64,000 nucleotides of DNA from positions 326,719-390,718 of the forward strand of contig QNGE01000104.1 in assembly GCA_008508345.1 (NCBI GenBank), given 5' to 3'. Of the stretch, positions 1 to 10,240 are shown piece after piece (within the stretch, counting starts at the first letter, position 1; each line of letters begins with the position of its first letter). Made by a program: the position numbers and the translations under genes. Below the pieces are notes generated by a model. That model had not been told where the DNA came from, did no database searches, and saw only the letters and a list, made by a program, of their open reading frames with translations. This stretch comes from Paragonimus westermani (lineage: Eukaryota > Platyhelminthes > Trematoda > Plagiorchiida > Troglotrematidae).

Positions 1-2389
1 AGTGAATTGATGAGTCACGGCTGACTTCTAAGAAGTTGAATGTGTAGGGATTCTGAGATGACCTACTCAATTGTATGGGAATTTCCGCAATACAAAATAA
101 AATTGGTTCAGTCTATGAGTGAGCTTCTGCCTGGTCAACTGGATGGGGCGAGCTGGATTGTTCTGATAGCACCGCCAAAGGTTCAAATTACAAGAAATAT
201 CAACAGACACACTTACTCCTAATGTTCTCTAAGTGATAACACGTCAGTCCACGGACGCAATCTTTTATAATCATTCACCAATCAATCATAATATTAGCTG
301 TTTATCTTAATTCACCCAATCATCCCATTCCAACTGTTCAGATTAGGATAAAATTATCTTCGCGGAACGCTTCCTAAGAGTATGGAATGGCAGGCACCTT
401 CGAGAGTACAGCATCAAACAAAACAGGAGGACACTGTGAAGTTTTTCGACAGCATGTAAACAGAGCTTGGTGCAGTAATCTTCAGCAGCTGTCCACTACC
501 AAGGTACTGATACACGAAAGTCAAAACATTAATCTTATTAGTCTGAAATCGTTGTCCATTTTGTGCCCGATGGTGCACAGGGCGCGGAGTGTAGCATGTA
601 ATCAGGCAAAGCTGTCTGCGGGAAAAAGGATTCCTTAAAGTGTCACCAGCGTTCATCAACTGATCAACTAAGGAATCAACAGCGACAGACTGACGCATGT
701 ACGCAGAATTGTAACGAGTTTTTTATGTCATGCTTCTGTGCAGTTTTGTGACCAAGGATGCATTTCGACTTGCCTACATTTTTAAAAGAGTCTGTACTGG
801 AGACATCACTGAAACGCACACTTCAAAGGTACGTGTCGGCGTAAGAGAAAGTGTCAGTCTAACCCGTTCAAAATCTGTGTGTGACAGCTGTGTATGCACA
901 GGAGGTTCACGCTGACTCGAATCCAGATAGTTTCGAAAATGCGGTTATAATAACCCAGCGCTGTTTGGTTTACCACGATACACACGCATGAATGAAATAA
1001 AGTGAATGTATAAATGTGACACCATCAAATATGAGCAACTGCATGCATTATCCTGAAAGCAGTGTGGGTTACTGTCTCAATGATCGAAACTACTGGAAGA
1101 GGTAGTCGATGTTAGAAGCAGAAGAGTTACTTCGTAAGTTGATGAATAAGTGGAAAAACTCGGGCGACTAGAAGGAAATGGCGCTTTTTGAGAAGGGGAT
1201 ACTGCACACAAAGCAAAACAAAGCTCCACTTAAATTCACACATCAAACAGGAAGAACGTCAATTATTTATCGTTGGAAATAACCGCCAACGTACAATCAG
1301 ACAGGCCTGATCAACTTATCATTTAGGCATAAACTGATGAACCTCACAGAAGACGGCACCAATGTGCGACCAGTGTATTAGAACTATATCATGGATGTCC
1401 CTCATCTTGTCTTCCACACAACCTTACAATATACTAACACAAAACGAATCTCGATTCGTTTGTCAAACAGTGCAAATCTTTATAAAACCGCGCCACATGC
1501 GAGGCCCCATTACCCAATCAAATCGCAGTCTCCTAATGCTGGTGAGGTGTCGTCCCAATTTGCTCGAGGGTGTTAAAATTATTAACAGCATTGAAAGCAA
1601 CTTAATACCACTTTAAATAGTGCACCAATTATATTTGATCATAGGTTTGGTATTAGAATATATTTTCCAACCAGTCAGTTTCATGAAGAAGCCATAAATC
1701 CGGATTTTGCCCTTCTTAAAACCTACCAGTAGCGCATTTTGACGTTCGCAGAAGATACCCGACACCTCTGTCAGAACGACCACCTCTATGACAATCTCTA
1801 AAACTGTGATGTTTCCTGAAATTTGTTGTCTACAAGCGTACAATTTTATAGTCGGCAATCCAGAATTCAATAACGACTCCTTTCTGTAAGCCACATCCTG
1901 ACGACTACCAAAACATTTCCTCAACATGGCCAATTCACAAGGTTGGAAGTGTACCGACCATGCTGAGTACGGCTTATGTCGGCGTCACACAGTACGACCG
2001 AATGTGAAATGTCATTTTATGCATGTGATGTGCTGATCATGATTATCTGTCTCAAGGTTGAAGACATTCTCATCGATCGATCATTTACATGTTCAGAAGC
2101 AGCAAAACACGACAGGTGTGAACCACAAACTCCAAAAATAGGTCAACGATGAACGACTGCATGCTCAAAAGAACCATGATCACCATGCAAGACTATGCAA
2201 ATGACCGGCAAAACGGTTCCATCAAGCATTTAGACAAGCAAATAACTGGCACATGTGTGTCGCGGTTCAGTTGTTGTGAGATGGCTGCCAAAGAGGAGTT
2301 AAATGAATGAGCATTACAGTGCGCCATAGATAGGGCTTCTACCAAAACCGCCAGATTACAGGCTAAGGTTGATCATGCGATCGGATTGT
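1..2389. other. unassigned non-coding sequence
   Basis: I recognise no gene, RNA or element here. Short open frames exist on both strands (for example 1613-1933 on the minus strand), but none shows a family motif or a convincing exon structure. It is probably intergenic or intronic sequence with very old repeat remnants. Confidence 0.5.
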
Positions 2390-2680
2390 AGGAAATGTGC
2401 AGAACAGGCAAAATCGAAGCAGGGTTAACTAAAGCATTAACACTGATCGGTATTGGATGAGAGTTGCGGATGAGAATTTGAAACGGGATGAATATGAATA
2501 GATCAAGGGTAGCGGGAGTCAAAATAGCATGAAACATACATCTGAATGTGTGGATAAATACGTCAGCACTGTCGGAATCGCAACACAAGCGGCTGCATCC
2601 TGAGGATATCCTGTAATTGAAAGGCAACACCGATATTAAGCTGACGTAAATGGAAACAGTATACAACTAAATGACGACAC
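2390..2680. repeat. dispersed repeat, copy 1 (pair with 34480-34720)
   Basis: The segment aligns by eye with 34480-34720 in the same orientation. The best core is about 2578-2615 against 34619-34660: a shared stretch around GAGGATATCCTGTA, preceded by a matching CGCAACACAAGCGGC / TGCAACACAGGCGGC. The flanks match more weakly. The family is not recognised and no coding potential was seen, so it is most likely an old untranslated transposon part. Confidence 0.55.
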
Positions 2681-2879
2681 GGAACTGTTGAAATAAGGAA
2701 GCAAAACTCATCAGAAGTAAAAACGGAAAGAAAAACTTCGCTTTCTTTGTCATACTCACGCCAAATACGTCACAGTAGATGGAAGATAACAATAGGGAGA
2801 AGTGTAAGTTGGACACCACTAACAGAGGATTGCGCCTTTCACATTCCCATTAACGACTCAGACATACCACTTTCAAGAG

Positions 2880-2965
2880 TAAAAGATTCGAGTTCTCCTT
2901 TTGTTAGCGCTCATCAGTAGTGAATCGCTTCGCTACGGGACGGTATCGCGTTGGAAACTGAGCGA
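2880..2965 (-). repeat. fragment of tRNA-like SINE family (tRNA-Glu-like head)
   Basis: The body of this short segment matches the tail-side half of the SINE-like copies at 19990-20165, 20395-20600 and 45770-45900. The shared blocks are GATTCGAGTT and TTTTGTTAG, then TCATCAGTAGTG. As in the other copies the family reads on the minus strand. The pol III box region is not clearly kept in this copy, so it is a fragment. Confidence 0.5.
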
Positions 2966-3509
2966 CGTGGAGACCCGAAACGATTATCAAACAACACTGA
3001 CAGTTAAGCAGTCCGGGTCAAAACAGCAGAGTAGCCCAAACGGCCACCAGGCAGGAAACTCAACAGCTATGTGTACCCCACGCCAAGAGAGCAATTCTAC
3101 AAGGACCACTGTAGATACCCCAGAAGTAGATATTCATTCAATCAACGGAACTCATGAATAGACGTCCACGGATTATTCATCCCCTCCAACCTGCCGAAGA
3201 TCAATACAACAACAAACACCGTGAATCGAGACGCAAACATACCAAGAATATACGTAAGGACCGTTGGATTTGCTTCCCTGAGTGAGAAGGGGATAAGAAA
3301 AGAGATTTTCATCCGGCGTTGTCAGGTGATGTTCTCCATGATTTGCGGCTGCATCAACCGTCGACAAGCTATTACTAAGACTGTATGTGCTGAAGAGGAC
3401 TCACGAAATTCCAGCTGGTCACAGCGAACTGACAAACGAGCTGACCCCTTTAAGGAATAGTCCAGCTGGTCTAAGCCAGTTTATTCAACTGCGATGATAG
3501 AGAATGCAT

Positions 3510-4940
3510 GGTTAGTTATGACATTCCCGACTATCAACCATCAGAAAACGAAGTGGCACCACAGCTCAAACTATTGAAACGAAATAAAACCCCACTTCTG
3601 GACCTTACTTCCCAAGCTGTTCTCAACGACTGTGGAGATGGATTGTTATTCGAACTAAACACACTCTTCGATTTCATATGAAAGAGTGAAGGGGTGTCTC
3701 ATGACAGGGGTTTATCAACAGTCATTTCCATATTCAAAAAAGGTGCCAGGATATAGGGTGATGGCCACAGAGGTATTAACTCTGTCTCACCAGATACGTT
3801 CACGGGTCTCATCGTAAGTCGGTTTCTAAAACACAGAGAATTAGGTAGGAGAACAAACGGGTTTCCGGCTTGGTCGCAGGCCTTTGTTCTTCTCAGTCAA
3901 CGGTCGTGGTATCTTTGGACATAAAAATTGCAACTGATTCAGTTGCTTGACAAGTTCTGCAGATCGTCTCAATCGCAGAGAAACCTCAACCGAACAAGCC
4001 AGTTTGCTGCTGTTATTAAATCGCAAGTCCGCATGTGTACTTATGGACAGTTATCTCGAACCTGCTCCAACATAAGTGGAGTTCGACGGAAGTGTTCGAA
4101 CTGTCCTTCGTTTTTAACAATGTGACAGACGATATACTGGAAGGAGCATCCCAATGTTCTGAGGATCTCGGAATGGAGCTTCTACCAGGTAGTGAACTGA
4201 TTAGCAGTAAGTATGCGGACGCTACTGCTTTACTCAGATGTAGTACAGAAAAAATGCAGACCACACTGGATCTTTTAAACGGCTGATCTGTATGCCATAC
4301 ACTTAGAAGCCTCAAAGTACTGCTACAAGATTAGGTTGACATTGGCACTCTCTTTATTACTGCAGGCAAGCTGTCCGAAACTGTTGATCAATTCATTTAC
4401 TTGGGTAGGCTCATTATATCAGCTTGTAATATTGCTGATGAGGTGTCAAGGAGGAAAGGAAAAGCACGTGATGTAATGTCTGAACTTCGTCATTTGTGGA
4501 GCTGCAGAGCCGCCTTCCTTTCGAATGAAGGATACTTTTCTAATATGCTTGTGCGCCCAGTTTTGTTCTATAGATCAGATACCTAGCCCATTTGTGTAAA
4601 AGATGCGACTGGACTCTCGGTATTCGATTGCCGTTGTCTCCGTTGTCTGAGTAAAAAATGCGACACTCCATCGGCGCATATTTACGAAATGAGTAACATC
4701 GCAACCATCAAAAAGATCGTGAAGATGCACAAACTTCGTCGGCTAGGTCACGGACTCCACATGCCAAGAGAGTGCCTGCCCCACCGCGCATTGTTCGATG
4801 TGACGGCTGTTGATTGAAGAAACCGTAACGAAGTCGCGCGATATCGAGAGAAGACACTACTAGACATTGTGCCCTTCAGTTGCAGGAACACGACTGGCTC
4901 ACAGATGAACGACACTCCTATGTGCGCAGCGTGAAAAGCA
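3510..4940 (+). mobile_element. RTE-like LINE remnant (reverse transcriptase to C-terminus)
   Basis: Conceptual translation on the plus strand, across stops and frameshifts, follows a non-LTR reverse transcriptase. About 3545-3840 gives a FKKG-type early RT segment (ISIFKKGAR) and a GLIVSR-like block. About 4035-4286 gives the palm segment ending LLPGSELISSKYADATALL, where the catalytic YADD has become YADA. 4401-4590 gives the post-RT segment (SELRHLWSCRAAF, LVRPVLFYRSDT). 4600-4930 gives the C-terminal part with LRRLGHGLHMPRECLPHRALF. The 5' part with the AP endonuclease is missing, so it is a 5'-truncated, dead copy. Related fragments lie at 9300-10240, 36560-37092, 43970-45000 and 47610-48000. 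The clade (RTE or a near relative) is inferred from motif style and simple-repeat tails, not proven. Confidence 0.75.
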
Positions 4941-4984
4941 GTCATCAGGAAAGTCCCCCAAATTACTAGTCACCGATAATAATT

Positions 4985-5755
4985 ACGAATTCATAGCTGC
5001 ACAAAAGATTCCTGTAGAACATTTCTCCAACGATGAGCTCGCATTCGCAAAACGTGTCTGAGTCACCGAGGCGTGTGCAGCAAGAGTGATATACGTACTG
5101 CTGGGATTAATCCACCTATTCCGAAAGTGGCAAACAGAGACGGGCGGTCAGAAACGCACAAGTTTTGAACATTATCTGTGGTAAATACAACTCCAGACAG
5201 AAGTGTTCTCCCTTTGTGAGTAGTTTATATTATGCCTTTTCCATCACAATTTGCTGCCGCCACGTATCGTCATTCGGTGACACATTGTACCATTCTCTGT
5301 ATTTTTGCGATAAACCACTGCTCACCATCCACTTATGTGTGCTTCGTGGTCTTCATCCATTCATAGCCTGTCATTAGCCTCTGTGACATTGCATCACATA
5401 AATATGCACCATTGTGGTCTATCGGGCGATCTGCGCGGGACGCCACCGTTTCGCACAGAAGGCTACAGGAGCACATCAAACAAAGCTTAGCAGAGAACGT
5501 GTATAGACCGACGTATGGAACAAACATTCTGTCTTACATCGGGAATATCGGAGAGGGTGTAAACAGAAAAATGGAGGTTGTAACCAAAGTCCACAATGCA
5601 ATGACCAAATGCTGGACATTGAGTGTAGGAACTGCAAGTTTCGGGATAAATTGCGGTTGAAAAAAATGAAGTTTTGAGGATGTGAACATGTCCATCAAAG
5701 AAGGCATGGACAACCTTCCGTCGGGTAGTATACAGCTAGTCAGAAGGCAGAGGTT
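4985..5755. other. unassigned sequence in palindrome arm (mirrored at 7983-8753)
   Basis: No gene family is recognised. Several short open frames (for example 5412-5660 on the plus strand) appear again, identically and inverted, in the right arm. That reflects the duplication rather than selection on protein. It could include 3' untranslated sequence of the LINE that ends just before it. Confidence 0.4.
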
Positions 5756-6785
5756 ATGGGCAGATGATTTTTTTTCCGATGAGAAAAAGCGGATGAATTC
5801 AACTGACTCAGCAATGTTAAACTGCTCCCATACATAATGTGACCCGAGACAAGTAGACCAAGGTGAAACTATAGACAGGGCTTTGTTCGTCTACAAAGTG
5901 AAACGCCAATATAAACTGCCTGATGGAGATATTGGGTCTGAGGTTAGGGGCCGTGGATTCCAACTTGATCTGCTCATAAGTTCGACTGCAACGGTTACGT
6001 TTCAGAAGTTGGCTTCACAAAAGAAAAGTCTCTCTGAATAATGTGAAGACAAAAGTGCACCGAAATTTAATAGCAGATAGCAGATAATTGTTTGTTGAAT
6101 TGATGTTTAAAACTCTGAAGACAGTAGGAGGATAGGGAAGCAGTAAAAAGAGAGGACTTCCGAGTTTTGTCTGCCCTAGAGAAGAGGGCAGAACGACAAA
6201 GCTTGACGTGACGACACGGTAACTTCAACTAAATGAATGTCCGAATGTGCACTGACGCACACTATCTAAGAGAAATGAAGAGAACAACACACTCAGTGGG
6301 TGCTGAGGATTAAACGACAACAGAAAAGAGAAAAGTGAACAACACTCCCATGATCTGATAAGAATTAAAGACCCCCGTGGTATGAACTGAACACTATTCA
6401 AAAACGAAAACTCTACGGGCTCCCACTCCAGATATGTGAACAGTATTTCAAGGTGGAATGAATACGAGATATACAACTCGAGAGATATACCATGAACGGG
6501 CTTTGAAAGGAAAACCGGACTTCGTGTAGCCAACTTCCGAAACGTAACCGTTGCAGTCGAACTTATGAGCAGATCAAGTTGGAATCCACGGCCCCTAACC
6601 TCAGACCCAATATCTCCATCAGGCAGTTTATATTGGCGTTTCACTTTGTAGACGAACAAAGCCCTGTCTATAGTTTCACCTTGGTCTACTTGTCTCGGGT
6701 CACATTATGTATGGGAGCAGTTTAACATTGCTGAGTCAGTTGAATTCATCCGCTTTTTCTCATCGGAAAAAAATCATCTGCCCAT
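5756..6785. mobile_element. foldback / MITE-like element with ~255-bp terminal inverted repeats (left copy)
   Basis: The element begins ATGGGCAGATGA followed by eight T and ends with the inverted form (seven A, then TCATCTGCCCAT). Its terminal repeats, about 5756-6010 and 6530-6785, are nearly identical inversions. They differ by one base in the T run and by changes where the repeats meet the interior (CAGAAGTTGGCTTCAC against CGGAAGTTGGCTACAC). The ~515-bp interior shows no transposase, although a 144-codon open frame crosses one terminal repeat on the minus strand. No clear target-site duplication was found. Long inverted repeats around a non-coding core suggest a non-autonomous DNA transposon. 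Confidence 0.7.
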
Positions 6786-6947
6786 TGTTGTATATGCGTC
6801 AAGGCCGCCTGTGTGTCCCACACTCGTGCCAAGGCGCCAAGAGTGTTCTGATTGGTCGTGGCTTCAGCGACCAACGGCTCACTCATCCATGCACTTTAAA
6901 ATGACCCGATTGCTTGTAAATGCGACAATATACAATGCGCTTCTACN
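6786..6947 (-). repeat. palindrome spacer holding a dispersed repeat (pair with 19265-19395)
   Basis: The spacer of the palindrome aligns with the reverse complement of 19265-19395. Matches include TGTATATGCGTCAA / TGTATACGCGTCAA, TTCTGATTGGTCG and CAGCGACCAAC. The ATTGGTCG...CGACCAA core is itself a small hairpin with a CCAAT-type motif, as in many LTR promoters, so a solo-LTR fragment is possible. An ambiguous base (n) lies at 6947, exactly at the junction with the right arm. Confidence 0.65.
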
Positions 6948-8832
6948 CAACAATGGGCAGATGATTTTTTTCCGATGAGAAAAAGCGGATGAATTCAACT
7001 GACTCAGCAATGTTAAACTGCTCCCATACATAATGTGACCCGAGACAAGTAGACCAAGGTGAAACTATAGACAGGGCTTTGTTCGTCTACAAAGTGAAAC
7101 GCCAATATAAACTGCCTGATGGAGATATTGGGTCTGAGGTTAGGGGCCGTGGATTCCAACTTGATCTGCTCATAAGTTCGACTGCAACGGTTACGTTTCG
7201 GAAGTTGGCTACACGAAGTCCGGTTTTCCTTTCAAAGCCCGTTCATGGTATATCTCTCGAGTTGTATATCTCGTATTCATTCCACCTTGAAATACTGTTC
7301 ACATATCTGGAGTGGGAGCCCGTAGAGTTTTCGTTTTTGAATAGTGTTCAGTTCATACCACGGGGGTCTTTAATTCTTATCAGATCATGGGAGTGTTGTT
7401 CACTTTTCTCTTTTCTGTTGTCGTTTAATCCTCAGCACCCACTGAGTGTGTTGTTCTCTTCATTTCTCTTAGATAGTGTGCGTCAGTGCACATTCGGACA
7501 TTCATTTAGTTGAAGTTACCGTGTCGTCACGTCAAGCTTTGTCGTTCTGCCCTCTTCTCTAGGGCAGACAAAACTCGGAAGTCCTCTCTTTTTACTGCTT
7601 CCCTATCCTCCTACTGTCTTCAGAGTTTTAAACATCAATTCAACAAACAATTATCTGCTATCTGCTATTAAATTTCGGTGCACTTTTGTCTTCACATTAT
7701 TCAGAGAGACTTTTCTTTTGTGAAGCCAACTTCTGAAACGTAACCGTTGCAGTCGAACTTATGAGCAGATCAAGTTGGAATCCACGGCCCCTAACCTCAG
7801 ACCCAATATCTCCATCAGGCAGTTTATATTGGCGTTTCACTTTGTAGACGAACAAAGCCCTGTCTATAGTTTCACCTTGGTCTACTTGTCTCGGGTCACA
7901 TTATGTATGGGAGCAGTTTAACATTGCTGAGTCAGTTGAATTCATCCGCTTTTTCTCATCGGAAAAAAAATCATCTGCCCATAACCTCTGCCTTCTGACT
8001 AGCTGTATACTACCCGACGGAAGGTTGTCCATGCCTTCTTTGATGGACATGTTCACATCCTCAAAACTTCATTTTTTTCAACCGCAATTTATCCCGAAAC
8101 TTGCAGTTCCTACACTCAATGTCCAGCATTTGGTCATTGCATTGTGGACTTTGGTTACAACCTCCATTTTTCTGTTTACACCCTCTCCGATATTCCCGAT
8201 GTAAGACAGAATGTTTGTTCCATACGTCGGTCTATACACGTTCTCTGCTAAGCTTTGTTTGATGTGCTCCTGTAGCCTTCTGTGCGAAACGGTGGCGTCC
8301 CGCGCAGATCGCCCGATAGACCACAATGGTGCATATTTATGTGATGCAATGTCACAGAGGCTAATGACAGGCTATGAATGGATGAAGACCACGAAGCACA
8401 CATAAGTGGATGGTGAGCAGTGGTTTATCGCAAAAATACAGAGAATGGTACAATGTGTCACCGAATGACGATACGTGGCGGCAGCAAATTGTGATGGAAA
8501 AGGCATAATATAAACTACTCACAAAGGGAGAACACTTCTGTCTGGAGTTGTATTTACCACAGATAATGTTCAAAACTTGTGCGTTTCTGACCGCCCGTCT
8601 CTGTTTGCCACTTTCGGAATAGGTGGATTAATCCCAGCAGTACGTATATCACTCTTGCTGCACACGCCTCGGTGACTCAGACACGTTTTGCGAATGCGAG
8701 CTCATCGTTGGAGAAATGTTCTACAGGAATCTTTTGTGCAGCTATGAATTCGTAATTATTATCGGTGACTAGTAATTTGGGGGACTTTCCTGATGACTGC
8801 TTTTCACGCTGCGCACATAGGAGTGTCGTTCA
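6948..8832 (-). repeat. right arm of 3.9-kb inverted duplication
   Basis: Exact inverse of 4906-6790. The T-run length difference between the outer (8) and inner (7) ends of the foldback element is reproduced in this arm, so the whole arm was copied as a unit. Perfect pairing stops at 8832/4906. Diverged similarity then continues for about 45 bp (8833-8880 against 4850-4905, with a ~17-bp gap), still within LINE 3' sequence. Confidence 0.93.
6953..7982. mobile_element. foldback / MITE-like element (right, inverted copy)
   Basis: Inverted copy of the element at 5756-6785, with the same terminal repeats and interior and identical translations of its open frames. It exists because the whole arm is duplicated, not necessarily because of an independent insertion. 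Confidence 0.7.
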
Positions 8833-9299
8833 ACTGTGTCAACTCAAGGGCACAATATCTAGTAGTGCCTTCTCACTTTGTATCTTTTTGTTTCCTTGTC
8901 TTCCTGATGCCTAATACGTCGGTCTCATAAGAGACGCCAGTTCACTTAGTGAACCATAGAACGACAGTTCAGCATCTCCAATCGGCCTGCCTTTGTTACA
9001 ACAGGTGTGGATGTCGCTTTCAAGTCAATCTGCCATGTTGCCTGTTCTCACCGAATGTGTGAAATGTTGGATTGTTGCAGTAGGAGCAGCAAAGATTTGG
9101 AATTCGGTTTTGAAACTCTAATCTGTGTACACGGAAGCCTTTTATTCGGGTGTTCATACGTCATCATCATCTCCAGCTTTCAGACGTAATCTTAGATACT
9201 GTAGCTAGAGCTGCTGTTGGTCTTAACAGTGATCCACAGAACAGTAGAGTATTAACTAAGTACAGTGTTAAGAAGAGGGAGAAGAACAAACAAGAGGAA
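8833..9299. other. unassigned sequence after the palindrome
   Basis: The first ~45 bp resemble, with mismatches, the LINE 3' sequence at 4850-4905 in inverse orientation. The rest shows nothing I recognise. Confidence 0.4.
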
Positions 9300-9670
9300 A
9301 TGGGGCATCACTGAAAATAAGGGTCGGCAACTTTTCTGATACAGGCTAGACAGTGACTACAACACATTGCCAGGTCAGAGAGTGTTTCCAACCGGCGGTG
9401 TGGGTAATCTCGAACTCTCCAACCAGGTAGACAGTATCTATAAGCCTTGCTGAGCGCAACGGTCAAGGATTTCATAAACCGTGACCACGGCATCGCCCGA
9501 CCGCGTCTGAGTCGACTGTGGCTTCATAGACACGTCTATCTGTTGGTTAATTGGGGGACGTACAACATGTATGTGCCCACTTCTCCTGTACGGTCGGAAA
9601 TTTGGGTTATCGGTGCGTAAAATGCGCGTAGACCTCCAATACCCGATCACCGCTGTTTCTTCCATTTAGG
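9300..9670 (-). mobile_element. RTE-like LINE 3'-terminal fragment, minus strand
   Basis: Reading downward from about 9665, the translation gives the C-terminal end of the LINE family: TRSGDAVVTVYEI, then in another frame a YCLPGW-type block, RRLETLSDLAMCCSHCLACI, and a stop near 9308. The same blocks occur in the plus-strand copy at 9720-10240. The two copies are separated by about 50 bp, with their 3' ends pointing outward. Frameshifts and a 5' truncation show it is inactive. Confidence 0.7.
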
Positions 9671-9719
9671 TTGTATCAACTGAGTTGATTTTACCAGTAA
9701 CACAACAGTTCATTTGCGC

Positions 9720-10240
9720 GTATTTGGGAAATGAGCAGGTTCGCAACCACCAACAAAAATCATGAAAATACCCAAACTTCGCCGGCTAGATCACGGACTC
9801 CACATGCCAACACTGTGTCTGCCCCACCGCGCATTGTTCGATGTGGCAGCTGGTGGTTTGAAGAAACCCTAACGCGGTCGGGCAACGGCATGGTCACGGT
9901 TTATGAAATCCCTGGCCGTTGCACTCATCAAGGCTTATAGATACTGTTTACCTGGTTGGAGAATATGCGATTACCCATAGTGTTGACTGAAAACACGTTC
10001 CCTCAAGACAATGTGCCGCCATCAGTGGCAAGACTGTATCCTCAAACTTGTAGACTTCTCTTACTCGTGGAACTCAGTTGTCTTTGTCTGTTTTCTTTTC
10101 CGGTTTTATGCCGCTGTAAAGTTGTATTTGTTTGATACTTTGCAAATTCGCGAACCGATGTCAGGATCAACAGCAGCCCGAACGACTGTACTCACGGGTG
10201 TGACCAAAAGCAGAAAATGACGACGACGACGACGACAGTC
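9720..10240 (+). mobile_element. RTE-like LINE 3'-terminal fragment with (GAC)n tail, plus strand
   Basis: The translation includes HANTVSAPPRIVRC and LTRSGNGMVTVYEI, then in another frame AYRYCLPGW and CRHQWQDCIL. These are the family's C-terminal blocks, also seen at 9300-9670 and (upstream part) at 4740-4930. The 3' untranslated part ends at 10217-10237 in a short (GAC)n run. Microsatellite-like 3' tails are typical of RTE-type LINEs, which supports the clade guess. The copy is 5'-truncated and frameshifted. Confidence 0.72.
10217..10237 (+). repeat. (GAC)n simple repeat, LINE 3' tail
   Basis: A run of GAC triplets lies directly at the end of the LINE fragment. Its position fits the 3' tail of the insertion and not an independent microsatellite. 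Confidence 0.7.

Larger units (their letters stand above)
4906..6790 (+). repeat. left arm of 3.9-kb inverted duplication
   Basis: This 1,885-bp arm is the reverse complement of 6948-8832. Positions pair as x and 13738-x from end to end, so there is no net insertion or deletion. All the reading frames I compared in the two arms translate identically. It holds the 3' fringe of the LINE at 3510-4940, about 770 bp of unassigned sequence, and a foldback element (5756-6785). See the matching right arm and the spacer with an ambiguous base. Confidence 0.93.
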
